DNA from: Candidatus Thiodiazotropha endoloripes
GTDB taxonomy: Bacteria; Pseudomonadota; Gammaproteobacteria; Chromatiales; Chromatiaceae
Direction of reading: 5' to 3'
Length of the DNA: 64,000 bases
Assembly: GCF_001708965.1 (NCBI RefSeq)
Contig: NZ_LVJW01000003.1
Location: 372,001-436,000, forward strand
A program made the translations under genes and the position numbers. The notes under the pieces were generated by a model, which did not search any database, had not been told where the DNA came from, and was given only the letters and a program-made list of their open reading frames with translations. This document shows positions 37,023-47,800 of the stretch, piece after piece (within the stretch, counting starts at the first letter, position 1; each line of letters opens with the position of its first letter).

Positions 37023-39932
37023 ATGCAGGACCCTACAAAACAGTCAGACAGCGAACTTGGCCGTGTCGAAATCAAAGAGACGACCTGTTACATGTGCGCT
37101 TGCCGTTGCGGCATACGGGTTACCCTGCGTGATGGGGAAGTGCGGCATATCGAGGGGAATCCTAATCACCCTTTGAATAAGGGGGCAATTTGCGCCAAGG
37201 GCTCCTCCGGCATCATGAAGCAGTACTCCCCGGCCAGACTGACCAAACCTCTGCTGCGAAAACCGGGTTCCGAGCGTGGCGATTCCGATTTTGAGGAGAT
37301 CTCCTGGGAAAAGGCATTCGATCTGGTTGAAGAGCGCCTGGGAAGGATACGTGCAGAAGATCCCAAGCGGTTTGCCCTGTTCACCGGACGTGATCAGATG
37401 CAAGCTTTGACCGGCCTGTTCGCAAAACAGTTCGGTACCCCAAACTATGCGGCTCATGGTGGCTTTTGCTCAGTAAATATGGCGGCTGGCTTGATCTATA
37501 CCATCGGCGGCTCCTTCTGGGAGTTTGGTGGACCGGATCTGGAGCGCTCAAAGCTGTTCATCATGATCGGAACGGCGGAGGATCACCACTCCAATCCGAT
37601 GAAGATCGCCCTGGCGGACTTCAAACGACGTGGTGGTCGGTTCATCTCCATCAATCCGATCCGTACCGGCTATTCAGCGATTGCTGATGAATGGGTGCCG
37701 ATCAAGCCGGGTACCGATGGTGCCCTGCTGTTGGCCATCATCCGTGAATTGATACAGCAGGGGCTCTACGATCGGGAGTTTTTGATTAAATACACCAACT
37801 CGGCCGAGTTGGTGGTGGATGATCCCGAGCTGGACGACCATGGCCTGTTTCGCCGCTTCGAAACCCATGTGGAAGAGGGCTGCTTCGATCCGGAGAACAA
37901 ACTCTGGTGGGATCGGGAACTGGATCGGGAGATATCAACCCATACACCTGGCACCGACCCTCGTCTGCTCGGCAGCTTCAAACTGGAGGATGGCACAAAG
38001 GTAAAGCCGGCTTTTCAGTTGCTGAAAGAGCGTGTCGAGGAGTACACCGTCGAATGGGCGGAAGATATTACCGGGATTCCGGCGGAGACCATCAAACGGC
38101 TGGCCCATGAGATGGGGGTGGTTGCCCGGGATCAGAAGATCGAGCTTCCGATTCAGTGGACCGACAGCTGGGGCAATGATCATGAGAGTGTGACTGGTAA
38201 TCCCGTTTCGTTTCATGCGATGCGTGGACTGGCGGCACACTCCAATGGTTTTCAGGCGATTCGCTCCCTGGGTATTCTGATGACGATTCTGGGGACAGTC
38301 GACCGGCCGGGTGGTTTTCGTCATAAAGCGCCTTTTCCAAGGCCCATACCCCCATGTCCCAAGCCCCCCAATTCGCCAGAGGGGGTGAAGCCTAATACCC
38401 CACTGGACGGTATGCCCCTGGGCTGGCCTTCGAAACCGGATGACCTGTTCGTCGATGAGCAGGGAGAGGCAGTACGCATCGACAAGGCATTCTCCTGGGA
38501 GTACCCCCTGTCGGTACATGGACTGATGCACAATGTGATCACCAACGCCTGGCGGGGTGACCCCTATCCCATCGATACCTTGCTGCTGTTCATGGCGAAT
38601 ATGGCCTGGAACTCCTCCATGAACACGGAAAATGTCCGGGATATGCTGAAGGATAAGGATGAGAATGGAGAGTATAAGATCCCGTTCATCATCGTTGCCG
38701 ACGCGTTTCAGTCGGAGACTGTGGCCTTCGCCGATCTGGTGCTGCCTGACACCACCTATCTGGAGCGTCATGATGCGATGTCGATGCTCGACCGGCCGAT
38801 ATCAGAATTCGACGGGCCGGTGGACTCGGTACGTATCCCGGTGGTGCGTCCAAAAGGAGAGTGTAAGCCTTTTCAGGAGGTGTTGATCGAGCTGGGCAGC
38901 CGACTCGGTCTGCCGGCGTTCGTCAAACAGGATGGCAGCCGCAAGTTTCGGGACTACCCAGACTTTATCACCAACTATGAGAGTTCCCCCGGATCCGGGA
39001 TCGGTTTTCTCGCCGGCTGGCGGGGCAAGGGTGGTGAGAAGTTTCTCAAAGGCGAGCCCAATCCCCGCCAGTGGGAGATGTACCAGAAGAATGGTTGCGT
39101 CTACCATCATGAACTGCCGAAATCCTACCAGTACATGCGTAACTGGAATCAGGGCTATCTGGAGTGGGCCAGGGCACATGGCATGACCCGCTATGTGGAG
39201 CCGATCACCCTGCATCTCTATTCCGAAGTGCTGCAGCGATTCCGTCTTGCGGCGCAGGGCAAGTCGTCAGGTAAGCAACCACCGGAGCGGTTACGCAAAA
39301 GGATCATCAGCCATTTCGATCCTCTGCCTTTCTATACCGCGCCACTGGAACATAAACTGATCGACTCGAGACAGTATCAGATCAGTGCGTTAACTCAGCG
39401 CCCAATGGCCATGTACCACTCCTGGGATTCGCAAAACGCCTGGTTGCGCCAGATTCACACCCATAACTACCTGTTCGTCAATCCCAAGCTGGCGGAGGCC
39501 AACGGTTTTGGTGATGGAGATTGGATCTGGATCGAATCACCCACCAATAAAGTGCGCTGTATGGCGCGTCTCTCGGAAGCGGTGGAGCCCACCACGGTGT
39601 GGACCTGGAATGCCATCGGCAAGGCGGCCGGTGCCTGGGGCTTGAGCGCCAACGCGAATGAGTCGCAAAAGGGTTTTCTGCTCAACCATCTGATCTCCGA
39701 GGAACTGCCGCCCTGTGAAGCCGGGGAGACTATGTCGAACTCCGACCCGGTCACCGGCCAGGCCGCCTGGTTCGATGTGCGAGTGAAGGTCTACCCGGCT
39801 GGCGAGGATGAGCCTAAGGTCACTTCGCCACAATTCAAAGCGCAGAATAAAGTGCCGGGCCAGGATCCTCAGCGGGGCAAATGGCAGGCCTACTTCGCCG
39901 GTATGTTTCGGCGCAAGCACAAACTTAACTGA
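37023..39932 (+). CDS. soeA: Sulfite dehydrogenase molybdopterin subunit SoeA-like
   Basis: 969 residues of the molybdopterin oxidoreductase (DMSO reductase) family. The N-terminal [4Fe-4S] cysteine motif is C22-x2-C25-x3-C29-x27-C57, without a twin-arginine signal, so the enzyme is cytoplasmic. Further family motifs include FSC-like EDHHSNPMKIALADFKRRGG and the molybdopterin-binding C-terminal domain (about 780-930). Subunit composition with a four-cluster ferredoxin and a DmsC-like anchor next to it matches SoeABC, which oxidises sulfite to sulfate in the cytoplasm and passes electrons to quinone. Polysulfide or thiosulfate reductase (PsrABC-type) is the closest alternative, but those are usually exported. 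Confidence 0.88.
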   Translation: MQDPTKQSDSELGRVEIKETTCYMCACRCGIRVTLRDGEVRHIEGNPNHPLNKGAICAKGSSGIMKQYSPARLTKPLLRKPGSERGDSDFEEISWEKAFDLVEERLGRIRAEDPKRFALFTGRDQMQALTGLFAKQFGTPNYAAHGGFCSVNMAAGLIYTIGGSFWEFGGPDLERSKLFIMIGTAEDHHSNPMKIALADFKRRGGRFISINPIRTGYSAIADEWVPIKPGTDGALLLAIIRELIQQGLYDREFLIKYTNSAELVVDDPELDDHGLFRRFETHVEEGCFDPENKLWWDRELDREISTHTPGTDPRLLGSFKLEDGTKVKPAFQLLKERVEEYTVEWAEDITGIPAETIKRLAHEMGVVARDQKIELPIQWTDSWGNDHESVTGNPVSFHAMRGLAAHSNGFQAIRSLGILMTILGTVDRPGGFRHKAPFPRPIPPCPKPPNSPEGVKPNTPLDGMPLGWPSKPDDLFVDEQGEAVRIDKAFSWEYPLSVHGLMHNVITNAWRGDPYPIDTLLLFMANMAWNSSMNTENVRDMLKDKDENGEYKIPFIIVADAFQSETVAFADLVLPDTTYLERHDAMSMLDRPISEFDGPVDSVRIPVVRPKGECKPFQEVLIELGSRLGLPAFVKQDGSRKFRDYPDFITNYESSPGSGIGFLAGWRGKGGEKFLKGEPNPRQWEMYQKNGCVYHHELPKSYQYMRNWNQGYLEWARAHGMTRYVEPITLHLYSEVLQRFRLAAQGKSSGKQPPERLRKRIISHFDPLPFYTAPLEHKLIDSRQYQISALTQRPMAMYHSWDSQNAWLRQIHTHNYLFVNPKLAEANGFGDGDWIWIESPTNKVRCMARLSEAVEPTTVWTWNAIGKAAGAWGLSANANESQKGFLLNHLISEELPPCEAGETMSNSDPVTGQAAWFDVRVKVYPAGEDEPKVTSPQFKAQNKVPGQDPQRGKWQAYFAGMFRRKHKLN

Positions 39933-39954
39933 ATGATTTAAAAATGGTTTTAAT

Positions 39955-40680
39955 ATGACACAACTTGCACTTGTCATCGATCTAAACGTCTGTGTCGGCT
40001 GTCACGCCTGTGTGACCAGTTGCAAAGAGTGGAACACCTCCGGTTGGGCCGGTCCGCTGACCGACCTGCGCCCTTATGGGGAGGATCCTACCGGTACCTT
40101 CTTCAATCGGGTGCAGACCTATGAGGCCGGTGTCTTTCCACATACCGAGACCTACCACTTTCCCAAGTCCTGTCTGCATTGTGAGGATCCGCCCTGCGTA
40201 CCGGTCTGTCCTACCGGCGCTTCCTATAAACGTGAAGATAATGGCGTGGTACTGGTCGATTATGACAAGTGTATCGGTTGCAAGTACTGCTCCTGGGCCT
40301 GCCCCTACGGCGCACGGGAGATCGATGAAAAGCAGCGGGTGATGAAAAAGTGCACTTTGTGTATCGATCGTATTACCGATATGAGTCTGCCCGAGTCGGA
40401 GCGCAAGCCGGCCTGTGTACTGGCCTGTCCGACAAGTGCACGGCTGTTCGGTGATGTGCACGATTCGGATTCTGAAGTCTCCGTTGCGATTCGTGAACAG
40501 GGTGGCTATGCCTTGCAGCCCGAGTGGGGGACCAAACCGGCCAACCACTATCTGCCACGTCGCAAGACCCGTATTCAGATCCACGAAGATGAGCTGGTTC
40601 GGGCTGACAACCCATTGAAGAAAGAGCTGTTGCCCAGTCTGCCAGAGGGTGGTGAGACTCTGGACGATGTGGCCTGGTGA
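39955..40680 (+). CDS. soeB: Sulfite dehydrogenase iron-sulfur subunit SoeB-like
   Basis: 241 residues; a DmsB-type ferredoxin subunit with four [4Fe-4S] cluster motifs: CVGCHACVTSCKEWN, CLHCEDPPCVPVCP, CIGCKYCSWACPYGAR, and CTLCIDRI...ACVLACPTSAR. No signal peptide. It transfers electrons from the molybdopterin subunit to the membrane anchor. It follows soeA by 23 bp and precedes soeC, so one transcript is likely. Confidence 0.92.
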   Translation: MTQLALVIDLNVCVGCHACVTSCKEWNTSGWAGPLTDLRPYGEDPTGTFFNRVQTYEAGVFPHTETYHFPKSCLHCEDPPCVPVCPTGASYKREDNGVVLVDYDKCIGCKYCSWACPYGAREIDEKQRVMKKCTLCIDRITDMSLPESERKPACVLACPTSARLFGDVHDSDSEVSVAIREQGGYALQPEWGTKPANHYLPRRKTRIQIHEDELVRADNPLKKELLPSLPEGGETLDDVAW

Positions 40681-40806
40681 TCCGCATCAGCGGGCGATCG
40701 GATTATGTTGCTGAAGCGACCTAGGACAAACGTCGACGACCGCAGTGCCGTGCTGTCGTCTTGTGTCGAGTGGCTTCAGACTATTTAAGTTTTTGGAGAA
40801 TTTATC

Positions 40807-41784
40807 ATGCATCCAGCCTTTTCAGTCATATTTCTGACCACGCTGATTGGTGTTGGGCAGGGGCTGTTCCTGGCCCTGTTTACCGGTCAGCTTTATGCTC
40901 TGGCCAAACTGTTGCCGGCGCAGACCGATGCGTTTTACGCCCAAGGCAGTTTGATTGCGTTGCTGTTACTGATCGCTGGGCTGGTGGCGTCGGTGTTTCA
41001 TTTGGGGCGTCCGGAACGGGCCTGGCGTGCCGCCACCCAGTGGCGTACCTCCTGGTTGTCACGTGAGGTGATCGCCCTGCCGGCGGCGATGTTGTTTACC
41101 GCCCTTTACGGTCTGTTCCACTATTTTGGGTGGACACAGCCTCTGTTTGTGATCTCCCAGGCTCTGCCGGTGGATGCCACATTGATCGTTGGGGCATTGG
41201 GGACCGTGGCCACCTTTCTGCTGTTTCTCTGTACGGCGATGATCTATGCCAGCCTGCGTTTCATCAAAGCCTGGCACTCACCACTGACTGTGGCCAATTT
41301 TCTGTTTCTCGGTATCGCTTCAGGTTTCATGCTGGCGGCTGCTCTGTCGGCCTATCTCTCATCCAGTCTGGTGGTTTTCTATGGCACCTGGGCGGTTGTG
41401 GCGACCCTCCTGGGAGCCATCAGCCGTGGTGCCTCTCTCTATCGCAACAGCGATTTTCGCTGCAAGATCAGCATGCAGTCAGCGATTGGTGTGCACCATG
41501 CCAAGTTGCATCAAAAGGCTCAAGGTTTCATGGGTGGGGCCTTCAACACCAGGGAGTTCTTTCACGGCAAAAGCGATGCGCTGCTACAGATGCTGCGCTA
41601 CGGTTTTCTGCTGATGGTATTCATCTTGCCGGTACTGCTGATACTGCTTGCCTATCTGCTTGAATCCTCAAGATTGCCGATCGCGGCATTTCTGATTCAA
41701 TATGCCGGCTTGGTGATCGAGCGCTACTACTTTTTTACTGAGGCCAAACATCCGCAAAACCTCTACTACCAGAGTATGGCGTAG
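40807..41784 (+). CDS. soeC: Sulfite dehydrogenase membrane anchor SoeC-like (DmsC family)
   Basis: 325 residues, about eight membrane helices, of the DmsC family. It begins HPAFSVIFLTTLIGVGQGLF, has the VFHLGRPERAWRAATQWRTS loop typical of this anchor, and binds quinone at the membrane for the soluble subunits. The 127-bp gap after soeB is wide enough for an internal promoter, but the order A-B-C is that of the soe operon in purple sulfur bacteria. Terminal hydrophobic segment ends RYYFFTEAKHPQNLYYQ. Confidence 0.9.
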   Translation: MHPAFSVIFLTTLIGVGQGLFLALFTGQLYALAKLLPAQTDAFYAQGSLIALLLLIAGLVASVFHLGRPERAWRAATQWRTSWLSREVIALPAAMLFTALYGLFHYFGWTQPLFVISQALPVDATLIVGALGTVATFLLFLCTAMIYASLRFIKAWHSPLTVANFLFLGIASGFMLAAALSAYLSSSLVVFYGTWAVVATLLGAISRGASLYRNSDFRCKISMQSAIGVHHAKLHQKAQGFMGGAFNTREFFHGKSDALLQMLRYGFLLMVFILPVLLILLAYLLESSRLPIAAFLIQYAGLVIERYYFFTEAKHPQNLYYQSMA

Positions 41785-41852
41785 CACATTCTAGGGCCTG
41801 ATGCAGGGGCCCTGTTAGTCAGTTTCCGGGTAAATAAACGGAGGGTTAGATC

Positions 41853-42644
41853 ATGAAATGGTTTGCTGCTTTAGTGTTGAGTCTGACGGCGTTGTCGGCA
41901 AAGGCCGATGTGGCGGTGCTGGTGCATGGTTATCTCGGCAGTGCCGCTTCCTGGGAGCGCAGTGGCGTCACCAATCTGCTGCACCAGGGTGGCTGGCAGG
42001 CGGCCGGTGTCCTGACGCCTCGAGGTTTGCTGCCTCTGCCGGGTGCCGAGGCGGAGAATAAGTTCTATACCGTGGAACTGCCTTCGATTGCGCCCATTGC
42101 AAGCCAATCAAGGATCCTCAACGGCATGCTCAATGCGGTTGCCCAAAAGCACCCCGATGAGTCGCTGGTTTTGGTCGGTCACTCGGCCGGTGGCGTGGTT
42201 GCGCGTATGACCCTGGTGATGGGAGAGATTCCGGCCAAGGCGCTGGTCACCATCGCCTCACCCCATTTGGGTACTGGACGTGCCGTGCAGGCGTTGGATG
42301 AGACGGATGATGTTTTTCCGATCAGTATGGTGAAATCATTCTTTGTCGGAGACATCTACGATGTGGTGAGAGACTCTTGGGGGGTACTGCTCGACCTGAC
42401 CCCTGAGCATCCCGGCACTCTGCTGTTTTGGCTTAACCGTCAACCACACCCGGAGATCGACTATGTGTCAGTGATCCGGCCTGGACCTGTGGGTATGGGG
42501 GATGAAGTTGTTCCGGCCTATAGCCAGGATATGAACAATGTCCCGGTACTGAAAGGGCGGGTGAAGAGCCGGCACACAACCCTCAGTCATTCACTCCATC
42601 CGGTTGATGGTGAGGTGTTGGCCGATATTTTGTCATCACTTTGA
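41853..42644 (+). CDS. Exported alpha/beta-hydrolase (lipase/esterase-like)
   Basis: 263 residues. Signal peptide MKWFAALVLSLTALSAKA|DV, then an alpha/beta-hydrolase with oxyanion-loop VLVHGYLGSAASW and the nucleophile elbow GHSAGG with Ser111. A PGIL-like domain resembles bacterial lipases/PGAP1-type esterases. Probable acid and base lie in ...VVPAYSQDM and SRHTTLSHSLHPVDG. It acts in the periplasm or outside; substrate unknown. It starts 68 bp after soeC, with the junction motif hairpin (41793-41813) in between. Confidence 0.82.
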   Translation: MKWFAALVLSLTALSAKADVAVLVHGYLGSAASWERSGVTNLLHQGGWQAAGVLTPRGLLPLPGAEAENKFYTVELPSIAPIASQSRILNGMLNAVAQKHPDESLVLVGHSAGGVVARMTLVMGEIPAKALVTIASPHLGTGRAVQALDETDDVFPISMVKSFFVGDIYDVVRDSWGVLLDLTPEHPGTLLFWLNRQPHPEIDYVSVIRPGPVGMGDEVVPAYSQDMNNVPVLKGRVKSRHTTLSHSLHPVDGEVLADILSSL

Positions 42645-42838
42645 GTAGCGATCTGCCCGGCGGCAATCTGTGTACTGTTTGGTCGCCGGGTGATGAAATC
42701 GTGGCCGTAAATCATCAGATGTATTTGATCTTCGGCTTGGGAGTGGCTTCTCTAATACCTGGTGAGGTTAAAATTAAGCGTCCTTTTGCGCTCCTTCGCA
42801 GCAGATTGAGCTGAGCCTGATCGTATCCATTCCGTTTT

Positions 42839-43237
42839 TCAGTCGATTGCCATGACTCTGGTGATCAGATTATCGCGGCGTCTGTCCGATTTTCGCCGCT
42901 CACCAGACTGAGCCACTTCGTTCTGCATGTTTCGCCTGTCGCGATTGGCAAATCTTCTTTGGTAGCGGTGAGGTCTCAGATAGAGGCCGTTGACGGTGCG
43001 GCCATCCAGGTTTTCTATAATGGTCTCGGTTGCCGACGTTGGATTTACCTGGACGATGGCATGATATTCAACACTGTCCTTCTGTAGATCCCGGATACGG
43101 ATGATTTTTGTACGTTTGATACGTGGTTTATTGAAGATGGATAGCGGTGACCAATTGTTGCGGGCGCCCTTCAGGGTGACGCTCTGGATCTCTTTCAGGG
43201 TTACATTCTTAGGAAGATGTTTATAAAAAATCCACAT
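42839..43237 (-). CDS. Small RNA-recognition-motif protein
   Basis: 132 residues. The N-terminal half has an RRM-like pattern: MWIFYKHLPKNVTLKEIQSV (beta1-alpha1), KIIRIRDLQKDSVEYHAIVQV and NLDGRTVNGLYLRPHRYQRR (beta4). The tail is very rich in Arg and Lys (RRFANRDRRNMQNE, GERRKSDRRRDNL), fitting nucleic acid binding. Small RRM proteins are found in many proteobacteria, with unknown targets. The ATG at 43237 is fixed by TTGGAGGC just upstream, 5 nt away; a longer reading frame would add 4 residues. Confidence 0.75.
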   Translation of the reverse strand: MWIFYKHLPKNVTLKEIQSVTLKGARNNWSPLSIFNKPRIKRTKIIRIRDLQKDSVEYHAIVQVNPTSATETIIENLDGRTVNGLYLRPHRYQRRFANRDRRNMQNEVAQSGERRKSDRRRDNLITRVMAID

Positions 43238-43752
43238 GGTTGCCTCCAAAAATTATCGCTGATCCACAAGTTTCTTCCGGTGAACAGTGTTCCAAAATCC
43301 TTGGAGGGGTGGTATCACAAAAATGTGTCAGTGCAATGAACAAACGCTGTATTATGGTTTGTCATCATGGATCTGAATGTGAATTGCCTCTCCTATGCCG
43401 ATCATTCCTCAACCTATCCATAATTATAGAGACAGACAGCTGGTCAGAATAGAGTCGAATACACACTGGCATCGACCGATGCACAGGTGACTGAAAACCG
43501 ACCTACGATAGGTTTGTATGCAGTGTCAAGAGGCTTTGAACTCTGTATCGATCCTAGATGTATACCATTACACAGCACATCCATCCCTTTGTTCCCAATC
43601 GGTCTTCCCATGGATGTCTCAGATGCTGCGCAAATTGACTGAGTTGAATAGTCACAGTTTATGCAAACAGCTGGTCTGGATGTGTAAACTATTGTAACCA
43701 GCCAGATGGTGCTTGTACTCGGCTAAAACCACTGAAACAATAAGGAATAAGA
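43238..43752. other. Long intergenic region, no gene seen
   Basis: Between the minus-strand RRM gene and the efflux operon. Several short palindromes and AT-rich stretches suggest promoters and operators, for example around 43690-43740. No conserved coding sequence is visible except the short frame at its right end. Confidence 0.45.
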
Positions 43753-43827
43753 ATGGATTCATCAGCAGCTTTATGTTTTTTTTGGATTGACTACCCTTTA
43801 AGGTTAAAGAGAACCGTGTCGTCATGA
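43753..43827 (+). CDS. Tentative 24-residue leader peptide before the RND adaptor
   Basis: An ATG at 43753 with AAGGA 6 nt before it starts a frame coding MDSSAALCFFWIDYPLRLKR and four more residues. Its TGA overlaps the ATG of the adaptor gene (43824) as ATGA, and the adaptor itself has only a weak ribosome binding site. The layout fits a translationally coupled leader, which could regulate the pump, but the ORF is too short for proof. Confidence 0.3.
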   Translation: MDSSAALCFFWIDYPLRLKRTVSS

Positions 43828-44822
43828 GATTGCTGTCTATCCTTATATGTCTTCTGGGTCTGCTATCGGTTTCCAGCCCGGTAGTGGCGAATGCTCTGGT
43901 CGAAGCCCGGGTTGCCGTACAAAACGAAATCCAATCCGGTTTTACCCGTGCTCATTCAAGAGTGACACTTTCCGCGGAAGAGTCCGGTCGGGTGGAGAGC
44001 GTCAATGGCGATGTGGGGGACAGGGTGGATGCAGATAGCCCATTTGCCTGTCTTGATGATACCTATCTGAAGCTTGAGCTGAGAACCAATCAGGCTGAAC
44101 AGCAGGCGCTCCAGGTGGATATGGCCTACTACCGCAAGGAGGTGGTCAGATACAGCAAACTGGTGAAAAAAAACAGCTCTTCCGAAAGCCAGCTCGATAG
44201 CGCACAGCGAAACCTGGACAAGACCCGAAATCAACTCAAATCGTTGTCGATTGCAGAGAAGATTCTGCAGGAACGAGAACAGAGGCTCTGTGTTACCGCG
44301 CCCGAGGGATGGCAGATTGTCAAACGTTATGTTGAACCTGGACAATGGGTGAATGGGGGAGAGCCGGTGGTTGAGGTCGGTGACTACAGCCGCCTGGTTG
44401 TACCGTTTGCACTCAGTGTCACCGAGTTCCGTGCACTGCAGGAACAGCAGCAGCAAGGACTGTCAGTGAGTTTGCCGGATCATCAGCTGGTTCTCCCGGC
44501 TCAATTGATACGCCTCTCTCCCGCCTTTGATGAACGCTCACGCAAGATCTATTTTGAACTGCAATTGAATGAGGGTCTGCCGGCTCACCGGGGAGGAATG
44601 CGGGTGGAGCTGAGTTTGAATATCCCAACCCGCTCCGGTGCCGTAGTGGTGCCTAAACAGGCGCTACAACAGCGCTATGAACAGTATTGGATGCGGCGTC
44701 CCGACGGCAGCGAAATTTCTGTGGTCTATCTCGGGCGGGTGAATGGCACCGACGGGGATTGGGTAAGGGTGACTTCGCCGCAGATCAAGCCGGGGGATCA
44801 GTTTCAAATGATCTCTGAGTAA
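43824..44822 (+). CDS. RND efflux periplasmic adaptor (MFP)
   Basis: 332 residues. Signal peptide MRLLSILICLLGLLSVSSPV ending in VVANA, then biotin-lipoyl-like halves (VTLSAEESGRVESVNGDVGD and VTAPEGWQIVKRYVEPGQWV) separated by an alpha-helical hairpin of about 70 residues (LRTNQAEQQALQVDMAYYRK, LDKTRNQLKSLSIAEKIL), and a beta-barrel domain. It joins the inner membrane RND pump to an outer membrane channel. The RND gene starts 8 bp downstream. No TolC-like gene is in the window. Confidence 0.9.
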   Translation: MRLLSILICLLGLLSVSSPVVANALVEARVAVQNEIQSGFTRAHSRVTLSAEESGRVESVNGDVGDRVDADSPFACLDDTYLKLELRTNQAEQQALQVDMAYYRKEVVRYSKLVKKNSSSESQLDSAQRNLDKTRNQLKSLSIAEKILQEREQRLCVTAPEGWQIVKRYVEPGQWVNGGEPVVEVGDYSRLVVPFALSVTEFRALQEQQQQGLSVSLPDHQLVLPAQLIRLSPAFDERSRKIYFELQLNEGLPAHRGGMRVELSLNIPTRSGAVVVPKQALQQRYEQYWMRRPDGSEISVVYLGRVNGTDGDWVRVTSPQIKPGDQFQMISE

Positions 44823-44830
44823 ACCAAACC

Positions 44831-47800
44831 ATGCGTGATCTTGTCGCTTTCTCACTCAAACAGCGGGTTTTCTACAACCTGATGTTTGTGGTGTTGATCG
44901 TGGTGGGGTTTATCACTCTCTTCGCACTGCCTGCTGAGCGCTACCCCAATTTCGGTTTTGGTGAAGTGATCATCTCCACAGTCTACCCAGGGGCCTCTCC
45001 GGTAGAGGTGGAGAGCCTGGTAACCCGTAAGATCGAAGATGCGCTGGAGCAAGTCGATGATGTGGAGTGGATCAACTCCACCTCGTTCAGCGGTCGCTCG
45101 AATATCCGTGTCAAATTCATCGACGACTCCGATTATGACGCGCTCTTCAACGAAGTTCGGTTTGAAGTCCTGAATGTAATCAGTGAGTTGCCGCAAGGCG
45201 TCGATCCTCCGCAACTGCTGAATGCAAAAGTTCAGGACTGGTTACCGGTGATTGCGGTCAACCTGCTCGGTGATCATAACAATCGGGCGCTGGCTTTGAT
45301 GGGGGAGGAGATCAAGACCCGAATCCTCAAAGTCCCGGAAGTGCAGCAGGTGGAGTTTTCCGGTAAACAGACCCAGGAGTTTCACATCTATCTGGATGCG
45401 CAGAAACTGCGCGAACTCGGTGTCAGTTTCGATCAGGTGGCACAGGCATTGATTGGCGCCAATCACACCATCCCGGCCGGCAAGTATACCAACGACAGTG
45501 GTGAGTTCCTGGTCAAGATGGATGAACGCTTCAACAATCTGGAACAGGTCCAGTCCACCGTGGTGCGGCGGGATGCGGATGGCAGTCTGGTCAAGGTATC
45601 CGATCTGGCCAGCCGTATCGGCATGGACTACCGGGATCCGATTGTCATCGCCTCGGTAAACGGCAAACCCTCATTGGGATTGAAGATCATCAAGTCCGAA
45701 AAGGGTAATGCCATGAAGATCCGCGATCAGGTGGTCGCGGTCGTTGAGGAGTTCCGTCCAACCCTGAAAGCGCAAGGGGTGGAGCTGGTTCTGACCCAGG
45801 ATTCGACCGTCTATATCAAGGATGGATTGAGTACCCTGGGGATGAACATGCTGGTGGGTATCAGTCTGGTGTCACTGATCATCTGGTACTTTATGGGGGT
45901 TCGGAATGCCGGGTTGGTCACCATCGGCATCCCCTTCGCTTTCATGATCACCATGCTCATCATGTATCTCACCGGTAACAGTTTGAATGAGATTACCCTG
46001 TTCTCGTTTGTGCTGGTGACCGGTATCGTGGTGGATGATGCGATTGTGGTGACTGAGAACATCTACCGCCATGTGCAGGAGGGTAATCCCCTGCGGGATG
46101 CGATCATCAATGGTACGTCAGAGGTGGCATTGCCGGTCATCTCCGCCACCATGACCACGGTGGCCGCATTCCTGCCGATGCTGATCATGACCGGTTCAAC
46201 CGGACAGTTTTTCGCCTTGGTGCCGAAAGCGGTCACTTTTGCTATCGTCGCTTCACTGATCGAGTGTCTGCTGATCCTGCCGATTCACTATCTCGACTTC
46301 GGTCCGCGCAGTCAGAATGCGGTCAAGTTATTGGAGCGGGACAACGCCATGATGCGGGTCGCCCGTCGCTTTACCGACTGGCTGCTCAATCTGACCATGC
46401 ACAACCGGCTGCTGTCAGTGTTCATTGTCTCAGTACTGTTTGTGGTTTCGGTGGCGATCATCGGTCTATCCGCCAGTGGCAAGGTACCGCTGATACGGAT
46501 TCAGTTTTTCCCCGATGACTACAAAATCTACTATGTGGATGTGGTCGGTCCGAGCAATGTCTCCCTGGATGAGATCGATAGCCGGGTAAAACAGATCGCT
46601 CAGACCGTGATGGAGGATGGCCCGGGGATGGCCAGTGCCGCATCCGGGCTGGCCGGTATGTACTTCAACGAGGATTACGAACCGATCTACGGCAACAATC
46701 ACGGTTCGGTGATTGTCACCATGCCGAGCGCCAAGCAGCAGACCTTCGATGATCCTCTGGCCCATCTGCAAAGGATGCGGGACAAGCTTAAACCGATCTA
46801 TGAAAAGGATGGTTATCATCTGCATGTGCACCCGCAGAATGATGGACCTCCCAGCGGCAAGGATATCAACGTGCGGGTGGTCGGTGCGAATGTCGAGGCG
46901 GTATCGGCGCTGTCCGCTGAGTTGCTGAAATTCATGCAGGCTTCTGAAGAGATCGGACCAAACCTGCTCGACCTGAAGGATGACAGAGGCGTACCCAAGC
47001 GGGTATTTCGTCTACAGGTGGATCAACAATTGGTGGCTGAGTATGGTCTCGACAACAGCCAGGTCGCGCAACTGGCAGCGAGTGTCCTGGATGGTCGATA
47101 TCTCGGCAAATATCGGCACATCGATGAAGAGGTGGATATCAAACTGCGAATCGATCCCGGTGCCTTGAGAGAGCCGGAAAATGCCCTCTATATACCGGTG
47201 ATCGAGGATGCCGGGCGGCCGGTCTACTTAAGCGATCTGGTAGAGGTCAAAGCCTATAATGAGAGTGGTGAGATCAAGCGCTACCAGGGGCAGAGAGCGA
47301 TCAGTCTGAAGGCCGATATCCGTGAGGGTGCGCCCACTTCAACCCCGGCGGTTGTGGAGGCGGTGAGACGCTACTATGAGACGATTCGCGAGGACTATCC
47401 CGGTGCTACGGTAACCTTTGGCGGTGAACATGAGGATACCCAGCGCTCCTTCCAATCGCTTGCCTATGCATTCATCATCGCCGTACTGGTGATGTATGTG
47501 ATTCTGGCGACCCAGTTTCAGTCCTACCTGCAACCACTGATCATACTCTCTGCGGTGGTCTTTGCCTTGATCGGCGTGGTGTTCGGCAAGCTGATCACCC
47601 AGTCCCTGTTTACCGTCAACAGTTTTATTGCGGTAATCGGTGTGGCGGGTGTGGTGGTCAACGATGCGCTGGTGCTGATCGACTTTATCAACAAAAGATA
47701 TCGCAGTGGTATGACACGACGCGAGGCGATCACCGAAGGGGTTCATATTCGCCTGCGACCGATTCTGCTTACTACCCTGACCACCACTCTTGGACTGCTG

